A DNA stretch of 64,000 nt from Lumbricus rubellus (taxonomy: Eukaryota > Annelida > Clitellata > Crassiclitellata > Lumbricidae). Under the pieces are notes generated by a model, which searched no databases, was not told the origin of the DNA, and saw only the letters and a program-made list of their open reading frames with translations. Where the stretch lies: NCBI GenBank assembly GCA_945859605.1, contig OX243816.1, positions 24,626,199-24,690,198 of the forward strand, given 5' to 3'. Shown piece after piece: positions 32,010 to 42,610 of the stretch (position 1 is its first letter; the number at the start of each line of letters is the position of its first letter). The translations under genes were made by a program, and so were the position numbers.

Positions 32010-32520
32010 TTTATTTATTTCAGAAATTTATATAGCGCCTCTTCTCAGAAGCACTCCGGCCCAACCACGGCTAAATAAGACAGTTTTTAGGTTCTTAAGG
32101 AACAGAGCTCTGGGAAAAAAGTGCAGTGTAGCAGGGAGAACATTCCAGGTTGTAAGACCTTCTACAGAGAATGAATGATGCTGTAAGATAGCAGTCCGCT
32201 AGCGGGGAACCAGAAGTTCAGCTTCGTTTGCCAATCGACGCTGAACTCCCAAGGTGGAACAACAGAGTTTTTGAACATATGGTGAAGCTAATCTCTCAAT
32301 CTCTCTCCAACCAACGCACAAACCCTGTATGCAATCCGCTGTTGAGAAGGGAGCCAGTGTAAGATATCACGCATATAAGATGAGACATGGCCATACAATC
32401 CGATCAGCCGGTAGTCCATGATAGAGGGTGCTGCAGTAGTCAAGGCAGGAAACTACAAAAGAGTGAACAAGAGTAGAGGCAGCACTAAAAGACAGAGAGC
32501 GGGAGACCACCTTAGCTAGA
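32010..32520 (-). pseudogene. LINE 3' part (family G), left arm of an inverted pair
   Basis: The minus-strand sequence matches 33000-33415 on the + strand: SYMRDILHWLPSQQRIAYRV-like region, ELCCSTLG, then TCTGAGAAGAGGCGCTATAT. The two arms face each other across about 600 bp. Confidence 0.7.
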
Positions 32521-32999
32521 TGTGTTTAACTTGATGCACTTTCTGCCTCATCCGCGGTCACTGAGTAGGCGACGTCCTGAGAAAGAGGATGGCTGTCTCA
32601 ACACAGGGCTCGTTAGTCCACTGGCAGAGGGCCCTGCAGAGGGCCCTCGCCGGGGGCCTGCCTTCACGACTGCCGGCTTCTTCTTCTTGCTTGACCTGTC
32701 GGTACCCTTTCGCACTATGCTGCACCGGGCAGCCATCGAGCCATCGCCACCGACTTGGAATACTGCACGTTCCCTAAACCCCGGCAACCAGAGTGATTTG
32801 AACACGACCATTCCAGCGAGCCTAACCGGAGGATACACCAAGACAACTTTCCCATCTTGTCACCGATGAATCTCACTGAGCTATGACCAACGCCGCAGAT
32901 ACACTAGCGGGCAGATTTGATCTGAAGACCCGGGAGTGATCAATATCAACAGCGGCCAAAACTCCCACCAACGTCCGTCAAAATGGTCATATCCCAAAA
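32521..32999. other. Spacer between inverted LINE arms
   Basis: Contains an open minus-strand frame (32548-32841) with a basic KKKKPAVV segment and several RR pairs. It might be LINE ORF1 debris; I do not recognise it. Confidence 0.35.
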
Positions 33000-33415
33000 T
33001 ATGACCATGTCTCATCTTATATGCGGGATATCTTGCACTGGCTCCCTTCTCAGCAGCGGATTGCATACAGGGTCTGTGCCTTGGTTAGGCGGTGCATTGA
33101 AGGACTAGCTCCACCGTATCTTCGAGAACTCTGTTGTTCCACCTTAGGAGTTCAGCGTTGATCCACCTTTCAATCGGCGAACGAAATTGAGCTTCTGTTT
33201 CCCCGCTCACGGACTACTATGCAACAGTGTCGTTCATTCTCTGTTGCTGGTCCTGCCACCTGGAATGGTCTTCCTGTTACATTGCGCTTAATTCCCAGAG
33301 GTCACTCCGCTCTGTTCCTTAAGAACCTAGAAACTGTTTTATTTAGCCGTCGTTGGGCCGGGAGCGCTTCTGAGTAGCCTACCTTGAAGAGGCGCTATAT
33401 AAATTTCCGAAATAA
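33000..33415 (+). pseudogene. LINE 3' part (family G), right arm of an inverted pair
   Basis: Frames give SYMRDILHWLPSQQRIAYRV, SFSVAGPATWNGLPVTLRL, then GGGAGCGCTTCTGAGTAG, GAGGCGCTATATAAATTTCC and an (AATA)n tail. Confidence 0.75.
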
Positions 33416-33484
33416 TAAATAAATAATAAATAATAATAAATAAAATACCACACAGGGGAATCACGCGAAAACGCCTCGTATATA

Positions 33485-34776
33485 CAGGGTGCGCCAAAAA
33501 AAGTAATCCCCTACGGTTTTTAGCCTATATCTTGGCCAAACATACGAATATTTAAATGAAACTTTACAGTCTTAAAGGCAATTCATATTTACGTACAATG
33601 GTCAAATATAACAGGGTGCACCAAAAAAATTAATACCCTACGGCTTTTAGCCTATATCTTGGCCAAACTTACGAATTTTTAAATGAAACTTTACAGTCTT
33701 AAAGGCAATTCATATTTACGTACAATGGTCAATTTACAAAAAAATATTTCAAACAGAACAAAAGTTATATCACTTTTAGTGAGGCTACCCACCGTTTTTT
33801 GACGATTCAAAACACGATGCAACAAAAAGTAACAAAAAAACAATTTAATAATTCTCGTCAATATCTTGGCCGGAAGTAAGAATTTCGAAATGAAATTTTA
33901 CAGACTTAAAGACAATTCATATCTACACATGAGGGCCAGATTTCAGCAAATTATTTCAAAGAGAATAAAAGTTACGGCACTTTTAAGGAATCTACCCACC
34001 GTTTTTTTTACGATTCAAAGACGTAAAGCAGCAAAAAGTAGCAAAAACACGAATTTATTAAGGCTTATCTCAAATAATTGTTATCAGATAGCCTTGATAT
34101 TGCCAGATAATCATTATTATTACTATTTGAAAAAGAAATAGGGTACCAGCGTAGCTGCACGTCACTGAGAAGTCACTTACCAAGATGACAAACAAATTTG
34201 TAAATAAGGAATCTGTCAGATTAATCAACAGGTCCATCATTAACTTTGCAGAGAGACTCAAAAGAAGTTTTGTCACTGATGGTGGACACATTGAACACAA
34301 GTTGTGAAGCACTACCAAGTTATTTGACAACAGTTATTTGATATGAGACTTAATAAAATCGTGTTTTGTTACTTTTTGTTGCGTTTCGTTTTTGAATCGT
34401 CAAAAACGGTAGGTGGCCTCCTTAAAGGTGGTATAACTTTTGTTGTGTTTGAAATATTTTTATGAAATCTGGGCATCATGTGTAAATATGAATTGTCTTT
34501 AAACCTGTAAAGATTCATTTTGAAATTCTTACTTCTGGCCATAATATTAACAAAAACTAATTTTTTGCGTTTGGTTTTTGAATCGTCAAAAAACAGTGGG
34601 TGGCCTCACTTGAAGTGATATAACTTTTGTTCTGTTTGAAATATTTTGTTGAAATTTGACCATTGTATGTAAATATGAATTGCCTTTAAGGCTGTAAAGT
34701 TTCAGTAAAAAATTTGTATGTGTGGCCAAGATATGGGCTAAAAACCGTAGGGTATTAATTTTTTTGGTGAACCCTG
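33485..34776. mobile_element. Mariner-type element M1, palindromic
   Basis: TA on both sides (33483-33484, 34777-34778). The ends are CAGGGTGCGCCAAAAAAAGT and the inverse of CAGGGTTCACCAAAAAAATT. The left end is duplicated at 33616 (CAGGGTGCACCAAAAAAATT). Both arms carry repeated ~180-bp blocks containing AAACTTTACAGTCTTAAAGG in inverted orientation, so most of the element can fold on itself. The core (34110-34330) matches 4960-5230. No transposase recognised. Confidence 0.8.
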
Positions 34777-34778
34777 TA

Positions 34779-35268
34779 GAATACTCAGCGATCGCCTTCA
34801 ATGCAGAGAGGAGCCCAACCCAACCCTGCAGGATCGTTGACGCAGGTGTGTGTGAACTTGACTGTAGAGGGCAGTCAACGGAGCCTTCGCTGGATACTGC
34901 GATTGCCCGCTAGGCAGATCACGAATACCGTATCCTTCCTGAGCCTTCGCTCCACAGGCGGAAGCTTGAACCTCGTGAGGTCAATGACAAGGAAAAGAGC
35001 CCTGAAAGATCATCACTGAAAGCTCTCACAACTGAAAACTATCAGGATCGCCAGAAATTGTCTTTGAACGACCAATGCCGACACTGTCAGGAGGACAGAC
35101 GAACACAACCGAAATCACTATGAACGAGTCAAAGTATATGTAGAGTAGTCGGTGTGGCAGACCTAATTCCAGAGGAAAACCGAAATCGGTTCCCGCACTT
35201 ATCTTTAAGGGAAATGGCTACCTAAATAGAGTCATAGTTACTCCCGCAAGTTATGGCAATGCTACATA
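34779..35268. other. SMG6 intron, no recognised feature
   Basis: No gene, repeat or RNA recognised. Confidence 0.45.
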
Positions 35269-35269
35269 T

Positions 35270-35777
35270 AGCATGGTATATCAACTGTGGCGTGTCCGCC
35301 AAAATTGTATTATGTTTGTTTGGTTCAGGAGAAAATTTAAAAAAATAAAAAATAAATAAATATGCCGAGTGAAAGTTAGCTCTTGGTCTAGAATAATACC
35401 AAGGTCCCACACAAAAAGTGAGAAAGTAATCAGAGGAAACTCTAATGCTAAGGCTTTCTCATTTTTGCCAGTTGTTGACGCCTCCCAAAACCAGATATAT
35501 TGCATCTTGGTAGAGTTCAGTCACAAACAGTTAGAGGACATCGAGGCCTCCAGGGTTCCATGGCCCTGCAAATATCTCGAACCGCAGTGGCAGATGCTGG
35601 GCAATGGACATATGCCTGGAGGTCATCAGCGTAGGATTGACTCAGGATTGCATTTGCCAATGAGAGTGGTCCAAGGTCTGCACTGTATATTATGTATAAT
35701 AGGGGACCTAGGGCAGAGCCTTGGGGCAATCCAAACGGGACAAGTGCCCAGGATGATCTAGTAGTCCCATAAGCCAC
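35270..35777 (-). pseudogene. CR1/L2-like LINE palm fragment (family H)
   Basis: The minus-strand frame reads PFGLPQGSALGPLLYIIY (B motif) and LSQSYADDLQAY (C motif), then after deletions and frameshifts QYIWFWEAS and DLGIILDQELTF. It is related to family A at 43131. Its 5' break abuts the AT-rich tail of the next LINE. Confidence 0.8.
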
Positions 35778-35780
35778 AGT

Positions 35781-35814
<34 letters not shown>

Positions 35815-36560
35815 ATAAACTTGTAACATGCGCAAGTTCACACATCTCTTTACTTTTAGGATTTCTGATGTGAATCTGAGGCGCGGATAGTCAGCTGCCA
35901 GAGAAAGATGCAGTCAGATATCCATGTGCTTGAAAGCCAAAGAGAAATAGTGAGTTTTGAGCCGCTTTTTAAAGGAGGGAAGTGAGTTTGAGCTACGAAG
36001 AGAGAGTGAAAGCCAATTCCATTCCCTGGGTGCTGAGGCATGGAATGCACGCGAGCCCATAACTGTTTTGCATCTAGGTTCAGCTAAAAGATTTGTACCT
36101 GATGAACGCAAGCAACGAGGAGGAATGTAAGGAGTTAGTAGTGACTGAAGGTACGAAGGCGAGTTGGTGCTGAGGGATTTGTAAGTCAGACATACCGATT
36201 TGAATTTTTTCCTGTACTGAACAGGAAGCCAATGCAATTGATGAAGTAAATAAGTAAGTATATTCTTTAATGTACCAGCTGCAAAAACGCACTCTGGTTT
36301 ACAAGCACCAAAAACATGACACAAAAAACAAATACAAGACAGCCATCAATGGCGCCAACTCATATAGAAGTAGGGTTGAGGAACTAGTTTGTATTGAGAC
36401 GCGCAACACTGCCAGTGCTAAGGAGTTTTGGATGTGTTGCAGCCTGTTGAGCTCAGTGTCTGAGAGACCCACAAAACGGCGTTAGCGTAATCAAGGCGAG
36501 AGGAGACAAGAGAACAGGCAATGGTTTGACACATATCCATAATCAGGGCCGACCTGATGT
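35778..36560 (-). pseudogene. LINE 3' part (family I) with (TAA)n tail
   Basis: The minus-strand frame reads CSLVSSRLDYANAVL (36480-36530), HQLHWLPVQYRKKFK, PYIPPRCLRSSGTNLL and GSRAFHASAPREWN. The tail (ATT)n at 35780-35812 marks the 3' end. Related copies: 40540-40925 and 47825-47915. Confidence 0.8.
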
Positions 36561-36660
36561 GACGTATCAATCAATCAATCAATCAATTTTCGTTTAATCA
36601 AAACTTCAGGCTGGCAGAACGCAGCATGTTACATACAACTAACTTTACATTTTTTATATA

Positions 36661-37311
36661 CAGGGTGGCGCAAAATAAACCGGACTATTGGTTTTTGCAA
36701 ATGCATCTCTTGAATAATCAAAGTAATTATCGCCCATAAACTATCATTAGACAGAAAGGACACAGAAAAATGGCATTGGTTTCGCATTTAATATAACATT
36801 GAATGAACTGTAAAATTTCAGAATTTTCTGAATGCGTAAGAAATTTCAGTCAAAGTGATGTTCAATAATTATGTCCTCCGTTTGCTGCGATAACCAATGA
36901 TAATCGCTTGCGAAACTGTCCAATAGCCCGGTTGATAGTGTCCTCGCTGATTTCGTCCCAGCATGCGGTCAGAACTTCTTTCAAATGTTCAATATCTCGA
37001 TTTCTCTGCCTGTAGACAAGCTGCTGAAGCATTCCCAGATCGAATAGTCTACGGGATTCAAGTCCGGGCTGTTAGGTGGGCGGTGGCCAATTTTCTGGTT
37101 CAATAAAGTCTGGAACGTGAGCAGTGAGAAAAGCAACTGTTTTTCGTGAATGATGAGCAGGTGCTCCATCCTGCTGGAAAGTGAAATTGTCACCAGAGTG
37201 AGCTATAATGTCTGGCAGTAATCCTTGATGTAGGACGACGTCACAGTAATCAAATTACTTTGATTATTCGATGCAAAAAACTAATAGTCCGGTTTATTTT
37301 GCGCCACCCTG
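36661..37311 (-). mobile_element. Mariner element M2 with transposase remnant
   Basis: A 651-bp element with TA on both sides (36659-36660 and 37312-37313) and perfect ends CAGGGTGGCGCAAAATAAAC, continuing for about 30 bp with one or two mismatches. Minus-strand frames give the catalytic-domain end of a Tc1/mariner transposase: QDGAPAH-like sequence near 37170, PPNSPDLNPVDYSIW (third catalytic Asp region), then frameshifted GMLQQLVYRQR and DIEHLKEV. The N-terminal half is deleted. Confidence 0.88.
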
Positions 37312-37361
37312 TAAGTTCAGTTTATATATGCAACATAAATAAATATTTTGCTTGAATTACC

Positions 37362-37519
37362 GTATTTTCGCAAATATAACATGCACACGGGTATAACACG
37401 CACCCAAATATAACACGCTACTTCTTGCGATTTCAGTAAAAATTGAATTATATAAGACGCACCGAACTATAACTGCACGTGAGTACTCGAACGTGTACGC
37501 TAACGTTAACTCGTGCGTC
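37362..37519 (+). repeat. R-associated terminal-like sequence
   Basis: Begins TTACCGTATTTTCGCAAATA and contains repeated GTATAACACGCACCC words. Related segments lie at 18840 and, inverted, at 29212-29242. It is probably the end of an unclassified DNA element. Confidence 0.5.
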
Positions 37520-39142
37520 ATATAATTTCTGCCTGTGTATAGTCATAACTGATTCAATTAAACGCAAATAAAAATAATCCGTTTGATGAAAATATTTGTT
37601 AAAGAAAATAGAAGATTGCCGCTAAAATGAAAGTTTCAATAAAGTCTACTATATAAATATAACGATTTACTGTAAGCATGAATTACCTTGTTTCCCATTC
37701 TTAGCTGGCGCTGGTAAGGTCTTCACAAGGTACGGTATTCATTGTTTAAGGATTATAGCATTGGCAGAGTGAATAATTTGAAAGGAAGACTTCGACATGA
37801 GCCGGTTTCATCAAGCAAAGCGATTTTGTTAGAAGTATTTTTAGCAAATTTAAGTATGCGCTGTGCCACCCATTGTAGTATTTTTTTTGACAATCCCAGT
37901 TAATTTGAAGCCAGAATTTATTTAATGAACCCCACTTCCATATAACCTGAAATAACGAGCGTGTGACCTACTATAGTGCCATGGGGTAATGATGAGCATA
38001 TGTTCTACGCTTAAGCCTAGTATTGGTGCTCTCAATAACGACGGTTCTTGACCAGGAAATGTAATATATTTTTGAAAGTTTACGTCTTTAGGCCAAGACT
38101 ACACTGTGTCCGGTTAAAAGGTAGCCCCCAAAACAAAATGTCATAACTCGGTCAAAACGTTTGGGATTTGTCTGAAATTTCAAACACAGCAACAGCAGCC
38201 ATATTTACACGAGATTCTAAAACCGATTAGAAATATACTTGAGTTTGTTAAATTTATAAGTGTTTGCGTTGGAGCACCGACAAATTGAACTTTCCAACAT
38301 GGAAAACTTGAAAAGAAGTGAAATTCAGCTAAATATGCTTTTCAAAATGTCCATCTTGTTCACGGACACACGACCGTAGATTAGACGCTACTGTTTGATG
38401 GTCCTGTCGATGCATGATCACCTGATTAAACAACTGCCAATCTTCAAACAGACGCGCCCTACGGTTATCGATGTCATGAATACGCGTGAACAAAAAATGC
38501 GCTCCTCCAGTACATGTACTCGGATCAAAGTCTGGACTGCTGGACGGTCACAACTGCAGGATATGAAGCCGAGTGTCTCCCGGGATAGCTATTAACCTAC
38601 TACGTCTACGATCGTGTGTCCGAGAACAAGAAACACATTTTTTGGCACCATAATAGCTGAATTTCACTTCCTTTCAGGTTTTCCATGTTGGAAAGTTCAA
38701 TTTGTCGGTGCTCCGACGCAAACGCTCATAAATTTGACAAACTCGCGAATATTTGCAAACGACTTTGAAATCTCGTGTAAATATGGTCCCTGTTGCTGTG
38801 TTTAAGATTTCAGACAAATCCCAAAAGTTTTGACCGAGTTATGACACTTTGTTGTGGGGTCTACTTTTTAACCAGACACAGTGTATATAATTAAGCGTAC
38901 ATATAAGGGGAAGATATTATATTTAGAGTGGTAACGAACTCGCGTGACTTTCACGCACGCATATTAATCCAAGACAGCGGCCCTTGCGGAGGTATAGAAA
39001 TATTGTATAAACTCGCCGTTTCCTTGAAGAATTAGTTTCGAATGATGCCAGTTTTAATAAATCTAGCGATCAGTAATTGTTTGACATATCAACTGACGAA
39101 AATAAAGTGGGTTTGGCAAGGAAATTCTGACTTTGACATGTG
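37520..39142 (+). repeat. Interspersed repeat R, copy 2, split by mariner M3
   Basis: Homologous to 17890-18642 with the 782-bp mariner at 38102-38883 inserted. The two copies differ by point changes and small indels, including an extra segment near 37550-37625. Confidence 0.7.
38102..38883 (-). mobile_element. Mariner-type element M3 with ~120-bp inverted repeats
   Basis: Ends CACTGTGTCCGGTTAAAAGG and the inverse of CACTGTGTCTGGTTAAAAAG, with TA duplicated (38100-38101 and 38884-38885). The inverted repeats extend at least 120 bp. The minus-strand centre reads DHQTVASNLRSCVREQDGHF, the C-terminal end of a transposase. The paralogous empty site is visible at 18381-18382 in repeat R copy 1. 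Confidence 0.9.
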
Positions 39143-39159
39143 TAAGAACGGTCCTGAAA

Positions 39160-40010
39160 GTAGGAAGTAAGCCAGTTGAGAAAATTTCCTGAGATGCCAA
39201 AAGAGACAGAAAGTCAAGTTATAAGGAAATCATGGTCAACTGTATCGAAGGCAGCGCTCACATCGAACAATGCCAAAAGTGTGACCTGGGGTTGTCAATG
39301 GCCGCATAAATATCCGAAAGAAGGCGAAGAAGTAAAATCTTCGTGGAATGGTCTTTCCGGACACCTGATTGAAGAAATTAAAGGTCATTTTTATTAAGGT
39401 AGTGGGTGAGCTGGGCAGCTACAACTTTTTCAATTATTTTAGACAAAAAGAAACATTTTCTATAGACCTAAAGTTATTTGGGTCCACCATATCCTAACTT
39501 TCGCTCTTAGGCACTGGAACAAGGATTGACCGTTTCTGTGACTCGGGAAGGACGCCATCACGGAGAGAACTATTGCAGAGGAGTGTTAGGAAATGGAGTA
39601 GAGTGTCGACTAACTCCTAGAGGAGGAATATAGGGAGAGGGTCTAGTTCGCACGTCTTCGATGCAGAGGTAAGAATGATTCGTCGCAGCTCTTGAGCTGA
39701 GACAGGATCCAAGGAAGTCAACTCACAGCTAACCGGAGAAAAGATTGGTGGAGAGCAGTAAAAATGCATCAGACGAGAAGAGAAAGTGCAGTTATTGGTT
39801 ACAGGTAGTGTTGCCTAGTCGGGCACATCCAAGGAGGTCATTGAAGGTTGACCAGAGCTTCCTGGGCTCTCTTTTGCTCATAATGCGCTCGTTCCTTTTC
39901 CTTGTATTTTCGATGCATTCCTGGACGTATTTCACAAAGTTGGCGCAGTCGGTAGATGATTTGGATTTGAAATTCCTATGTCATACATCATAGGCATCAG
40001 ATGCACTCGA
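39160..40010 (-). pseudogene. CR1/L2-type LINE RT fragment (family J)
   Basis: Minus-strand frames, with stops, give VVAAQLTHYLNKNDL, QSGVRKDHSTKILLLRLLSD and SAAFDTVDHDFL (A motif). It is truncated after the A motif and before the fingers. Confidence 0.7.
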
Positions 40011-40069
40011 CTAGCCATAGTTGAGTGCATTTAGTTGAGCCATAATGCTTTTTCTGACAGTATTTGTAG

Positions 40070-40515
40070 GCTATAGTGTTTAGCACACTTCTATATGGAG
40101 CTGAGACGTGGCCAGTGATGGTGGCAAATGGAAAGCAATTGGAGGCGGCACATCATAGATGGCTGAGACGAATTCTACACATCTCATGGAGAGACAAGAT
40201 AACAAATACAATGTAAAAGCATCAGAGAAAGGACTGGACAGAAAAAAATGGAGATTATCATCAGAAAGAGGCCACTAAAGTGGATGAGGCATGTAGCAAG
40301 AATGGAGCAAGAGAGGAGAGCAAAACAAGCAACAATCTGGACTCCAGAGGGAAGACGTGGTAGAGGGAGGCCAAGGAAGAACTGGATTGAGACTGTACGG
40401 GAGGATTTGCAAGGTCTGGATATGACGTGGAACGATGCTGTCGAGGTGGCGATAGACAGAGCGGAGAAGCTGTGTTGCCCGATGTGCAGAGGTTCTAAGG
40501 TAATTTGTAGGCACC
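40070..40515 (+). pseudogene. RTE-clade LINE C-terminal fragment
   Basis: Frames give SIWS-like then ETWPVMVANGKQLEAAHHRW, LRRILHISWRDKI, MRHVARMEQERRAKQ and RGRGRPRKNWIETVREDL, with frameshifts. It is closest to the element at 12913. Confidence 0.8.
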
Positions 40516-40539
40516 ATAAGCTCTTTACACTGTCAGTAT

Positions 40540-40925
40540 GTATTATTATTACCGGTATTATGAAATAAATTTGTAATGCGTGCAAGGTCAGACCGATATG
40601 TGAATGTTACGTGTGGATAGTCAGCTGCCATAGTTATGCAGTTAGATGCAGTTAGAGATCCATGTGCTTGATAGCCAAGAAGAAGTAATGAGCCAATTTT
40701 TTAAAGGAAGGAAGGGAAATTGAGCATCGAACAGAGAGCGGAAGTGGATTCCATTCCCTGGGTGCAGAGGTATGGAATGCACACGAGCCCATAATTGTTT
40801 TGCATCGAGGTTCAGCTAAAAGACTTGTACCCGATGAACGCAAGCAACAAGGAGGAATGTAAGAAGTTAGTTGTGCGGGTTGAAGGTGTGTTGGTGCTGA
40901 GGGCATTTGTAGGTATGAAACCAAT
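40540..40925 (-). pseudogene. LINE 3' end (family I, second copy)
   Basis: The minus-strand frame reads TSYIPPCCLRSSGTSLLA and MGSCAFHTSAPREWNPLPLS, matching 35914-36100, with an AT-rich tail at 40540-40560. Confidence 0.75.
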
Positions 40926-41116
40926 TTGCTGTTAAAAAAATTTCAATATATGTATTTGAAAAAATTACACTTGAAAGCTACTTAATCATGTAGTAATGCA
41001 GGTTGTAAATAAAATTATGGTAAATAGAATTTTTTTCTTCATACCTTTTTTTATTGCCATAAGTGAATTTACAACTTGCTGTTTGGATCAGATTGATTGG
41101 AAATTGTGTGTTTCAG

Positions 41117-41198
41117 GGAACAAATGATGACTTGATACTCAGTTGCTGCCTTCGTCATTGTCAGGATAAAGCAAGAGATTTTATGCCAAAGAATTTAG
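41117..41198 (+). CDS. SMG6: SMG6 coding exon (second catalytic Asp of PIN)
   Basis: An 82-bp exon preceded by TGTGTTTCAG and followed by GTATGA. It encodes GTNDDLILSCCLRHCQDK, then ARDFMPKNL, ending in phase 1. The NDD motif supplies a conserved acidic residue of the PIN active site, and the CC..HC..DKA.DFMP block is characteristic of SMG6. It joins in phase to 30607 and to 47242. Confidence 0.95.
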
Positions 41199-41397
41199 GT
41201 ATGACATATTGTTGACACCTGTTATATCTTCGTACCACAGGATACTTATCTCAAAGCGAGGATCCTGTTGCATCTCTTGCCCCATACGTGGGTATGTAAG
41301 GCTATGTAATAATGTCAACCAATCAGATGAAACAAGTACCGGTAGTACAAAAGGGCGTCTAGAACCATCAGTCACGTGACCAGCGACGTCATCAGGT

Positions 41398-41560
41398 CTC
41401 TTTTGTTTTAGAAACGGTCTTTTGTTCTAGGTGCGGACCTCGCCTCTCTGAGCCACTGTGCTAGAAACGGTCTTTTGTTCCAGGTGCGGAACAAGCCTCC
41501 TATACCACAGTGCTAGGACCGCTCTTTTGTTTCAGGTGCGGGGCACGCCGCCCTGGGCAC
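41398..41560. repeat. Three-copy tandem repeat, ~62-bp unit
   Basis: Three diverged units beginning CGGTCTTTTGTTCTAGGTGC and ending CACTGTGCTAG. Confidence 0.8.
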
Positions 41561-41609
41561 TGGCTGCGGCCTACTCGGCTTGTAGCACGCACTTAGAACA
41601 ATGGAGGAA

Positions 41610-41750
41610 CAATCCAATAATATTCCAGCCCTACTTGGCTTAAAAAATGGCGTCATTGGACATATGAACCTGCCTGACGGCAGAGAACACGAAGAAGAAG
41701 AAGAAGAAGAAGAAGAAGAAGAAGAAGAAGAAGAAGAAGAAGAAGACTTG
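41610..41750 (+). mobile_element. RTE-like LINE 3' end with (GAA)n tail
   Basis: GGACATATGAACCTGCCTGA continues to CGGCAGAGAA and matches the inverse of 7510-7545, then a (GAA)n run of about 18 units (41693-41746). The polyglutamate frame here is an artefact. Confidence 0.85.
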
Positions 41751-41770
41751 GCTTGTAGTGCTCTTCTAGG

Positions 41771-41812
41771 AACCCTAATCTTAGCCATAATCCTAACCCT
41801 AACCCTAATTTA
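41771..41812. repeat. Telomere-like CCCTAA repeats
   Basis: AACCCTAATC...CCTAACCCTAACCCTAAT, four to five degenerate hexamers. A similar run lies at 23829-23850. Confidence 0.8.
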
Positions 41813-42172
41813 TCATGCTAAGCGACTATTATTATTGTTTTCTGAGCGGACAGGCTGATAGCTTACGACAAGCAACCTGTTAATCACTAGAAACCTGCGA
41901 CCAATAGGCAAGTGAGAATCTTGCTAGTCCAGGAAATTAGCGAGCGAGAATCTTCTTTAACCCAGGAAAGCTGCAGCCAATGAGCAAGCGAGAATTCCAA
42001 TAACACACGAAAGCGAGAACGCTAATAGGGCATGTAAATACTAATGCATAGGGAAATTAAAATAAGTATGAAAGTGCAAACACAGTAGGCTGTTAACTTT
42101 TTTCTTCCATCACAGGCATCATATGCAATAAATTTTAATTTACATATTTACACGTTCGAATATTTGTATTTG
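41813..42172. other. SMG6 intron, degenerate short repeats
   Basis: Loose ~45-bp repetition of AATCTT...GAAA and GCGAGCGAGAAT words between 41880 and 42030; nothing else recognised. Confidence 0.45.
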
Positions 42173-42402
42173 GTGGGGCGCGGTGGTCTAGTGGTGGCGT
42201 CGTTGCCTTGGAGCCGGAAGGTCCGAGGTTCGAATCCACCTCCCCGCGTAAGGACCTTGGGCAAGTCCTTCACTTACAATTGCTCAGCGCTTCGGCGTGA
42301 AACTCCGATGCAGTGTCCGCTCTGCATCGGGAGCGCCTCTGAGTAGAGAGAGCTTGAAGGGGCGCTATAACAAGTGCACATACATACATACATACATAGA
42401 GA
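42173..42402 (+). mobile_element. tRNA-derived SINE, full length
   Basis: The tRNA-like head has GCGCGGTGGTCTAGTGGTGG (A box) and GGTTCGAATCC (B box). The body contains GACCTTGGGCAAGTCCTTCA. The 3' module is GGGAGCGCCTCTGAGTAG...CTTGAAGGGGCGCTATAAC and the tail is (CATA)n. The 3' module is shared with LINEs in the window, so LINE machinery probably mobilises it. The head is not a functional tRNA gene: it continues directly into SINE body and lacks a clean terminator. Confidence 0.92.
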
Positions 42403-42610
42403 ATGTACATCAGAATGTACATGCTATTGCACAATAACTTGCAGTTGTATGCAATATCTTAAAATGCAAATATGTACATACTCCAATTCCCTTATCTACA
42501 ATGTTCGACGTGTTTGCGACAGTTCATTCCTTCAATATACAAACGAAGATACAATATTATACCATTGGGGGGAATTTTCACATGTCCATATGCTAAGGAG
42601 GACAACGAAT

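Noticed and set aside
41601..41858. Acidic polyglutamate protein frame
   Set aside because: It is the (GAA)n tail of an RTE-like LINE 3' end.
42176..42248. Functional tRNA gene
   Set aside because: A and B boxes are present, but the sequence runs straight into SINE body and the same head occurs at 1788-2016 and 28557-28676.
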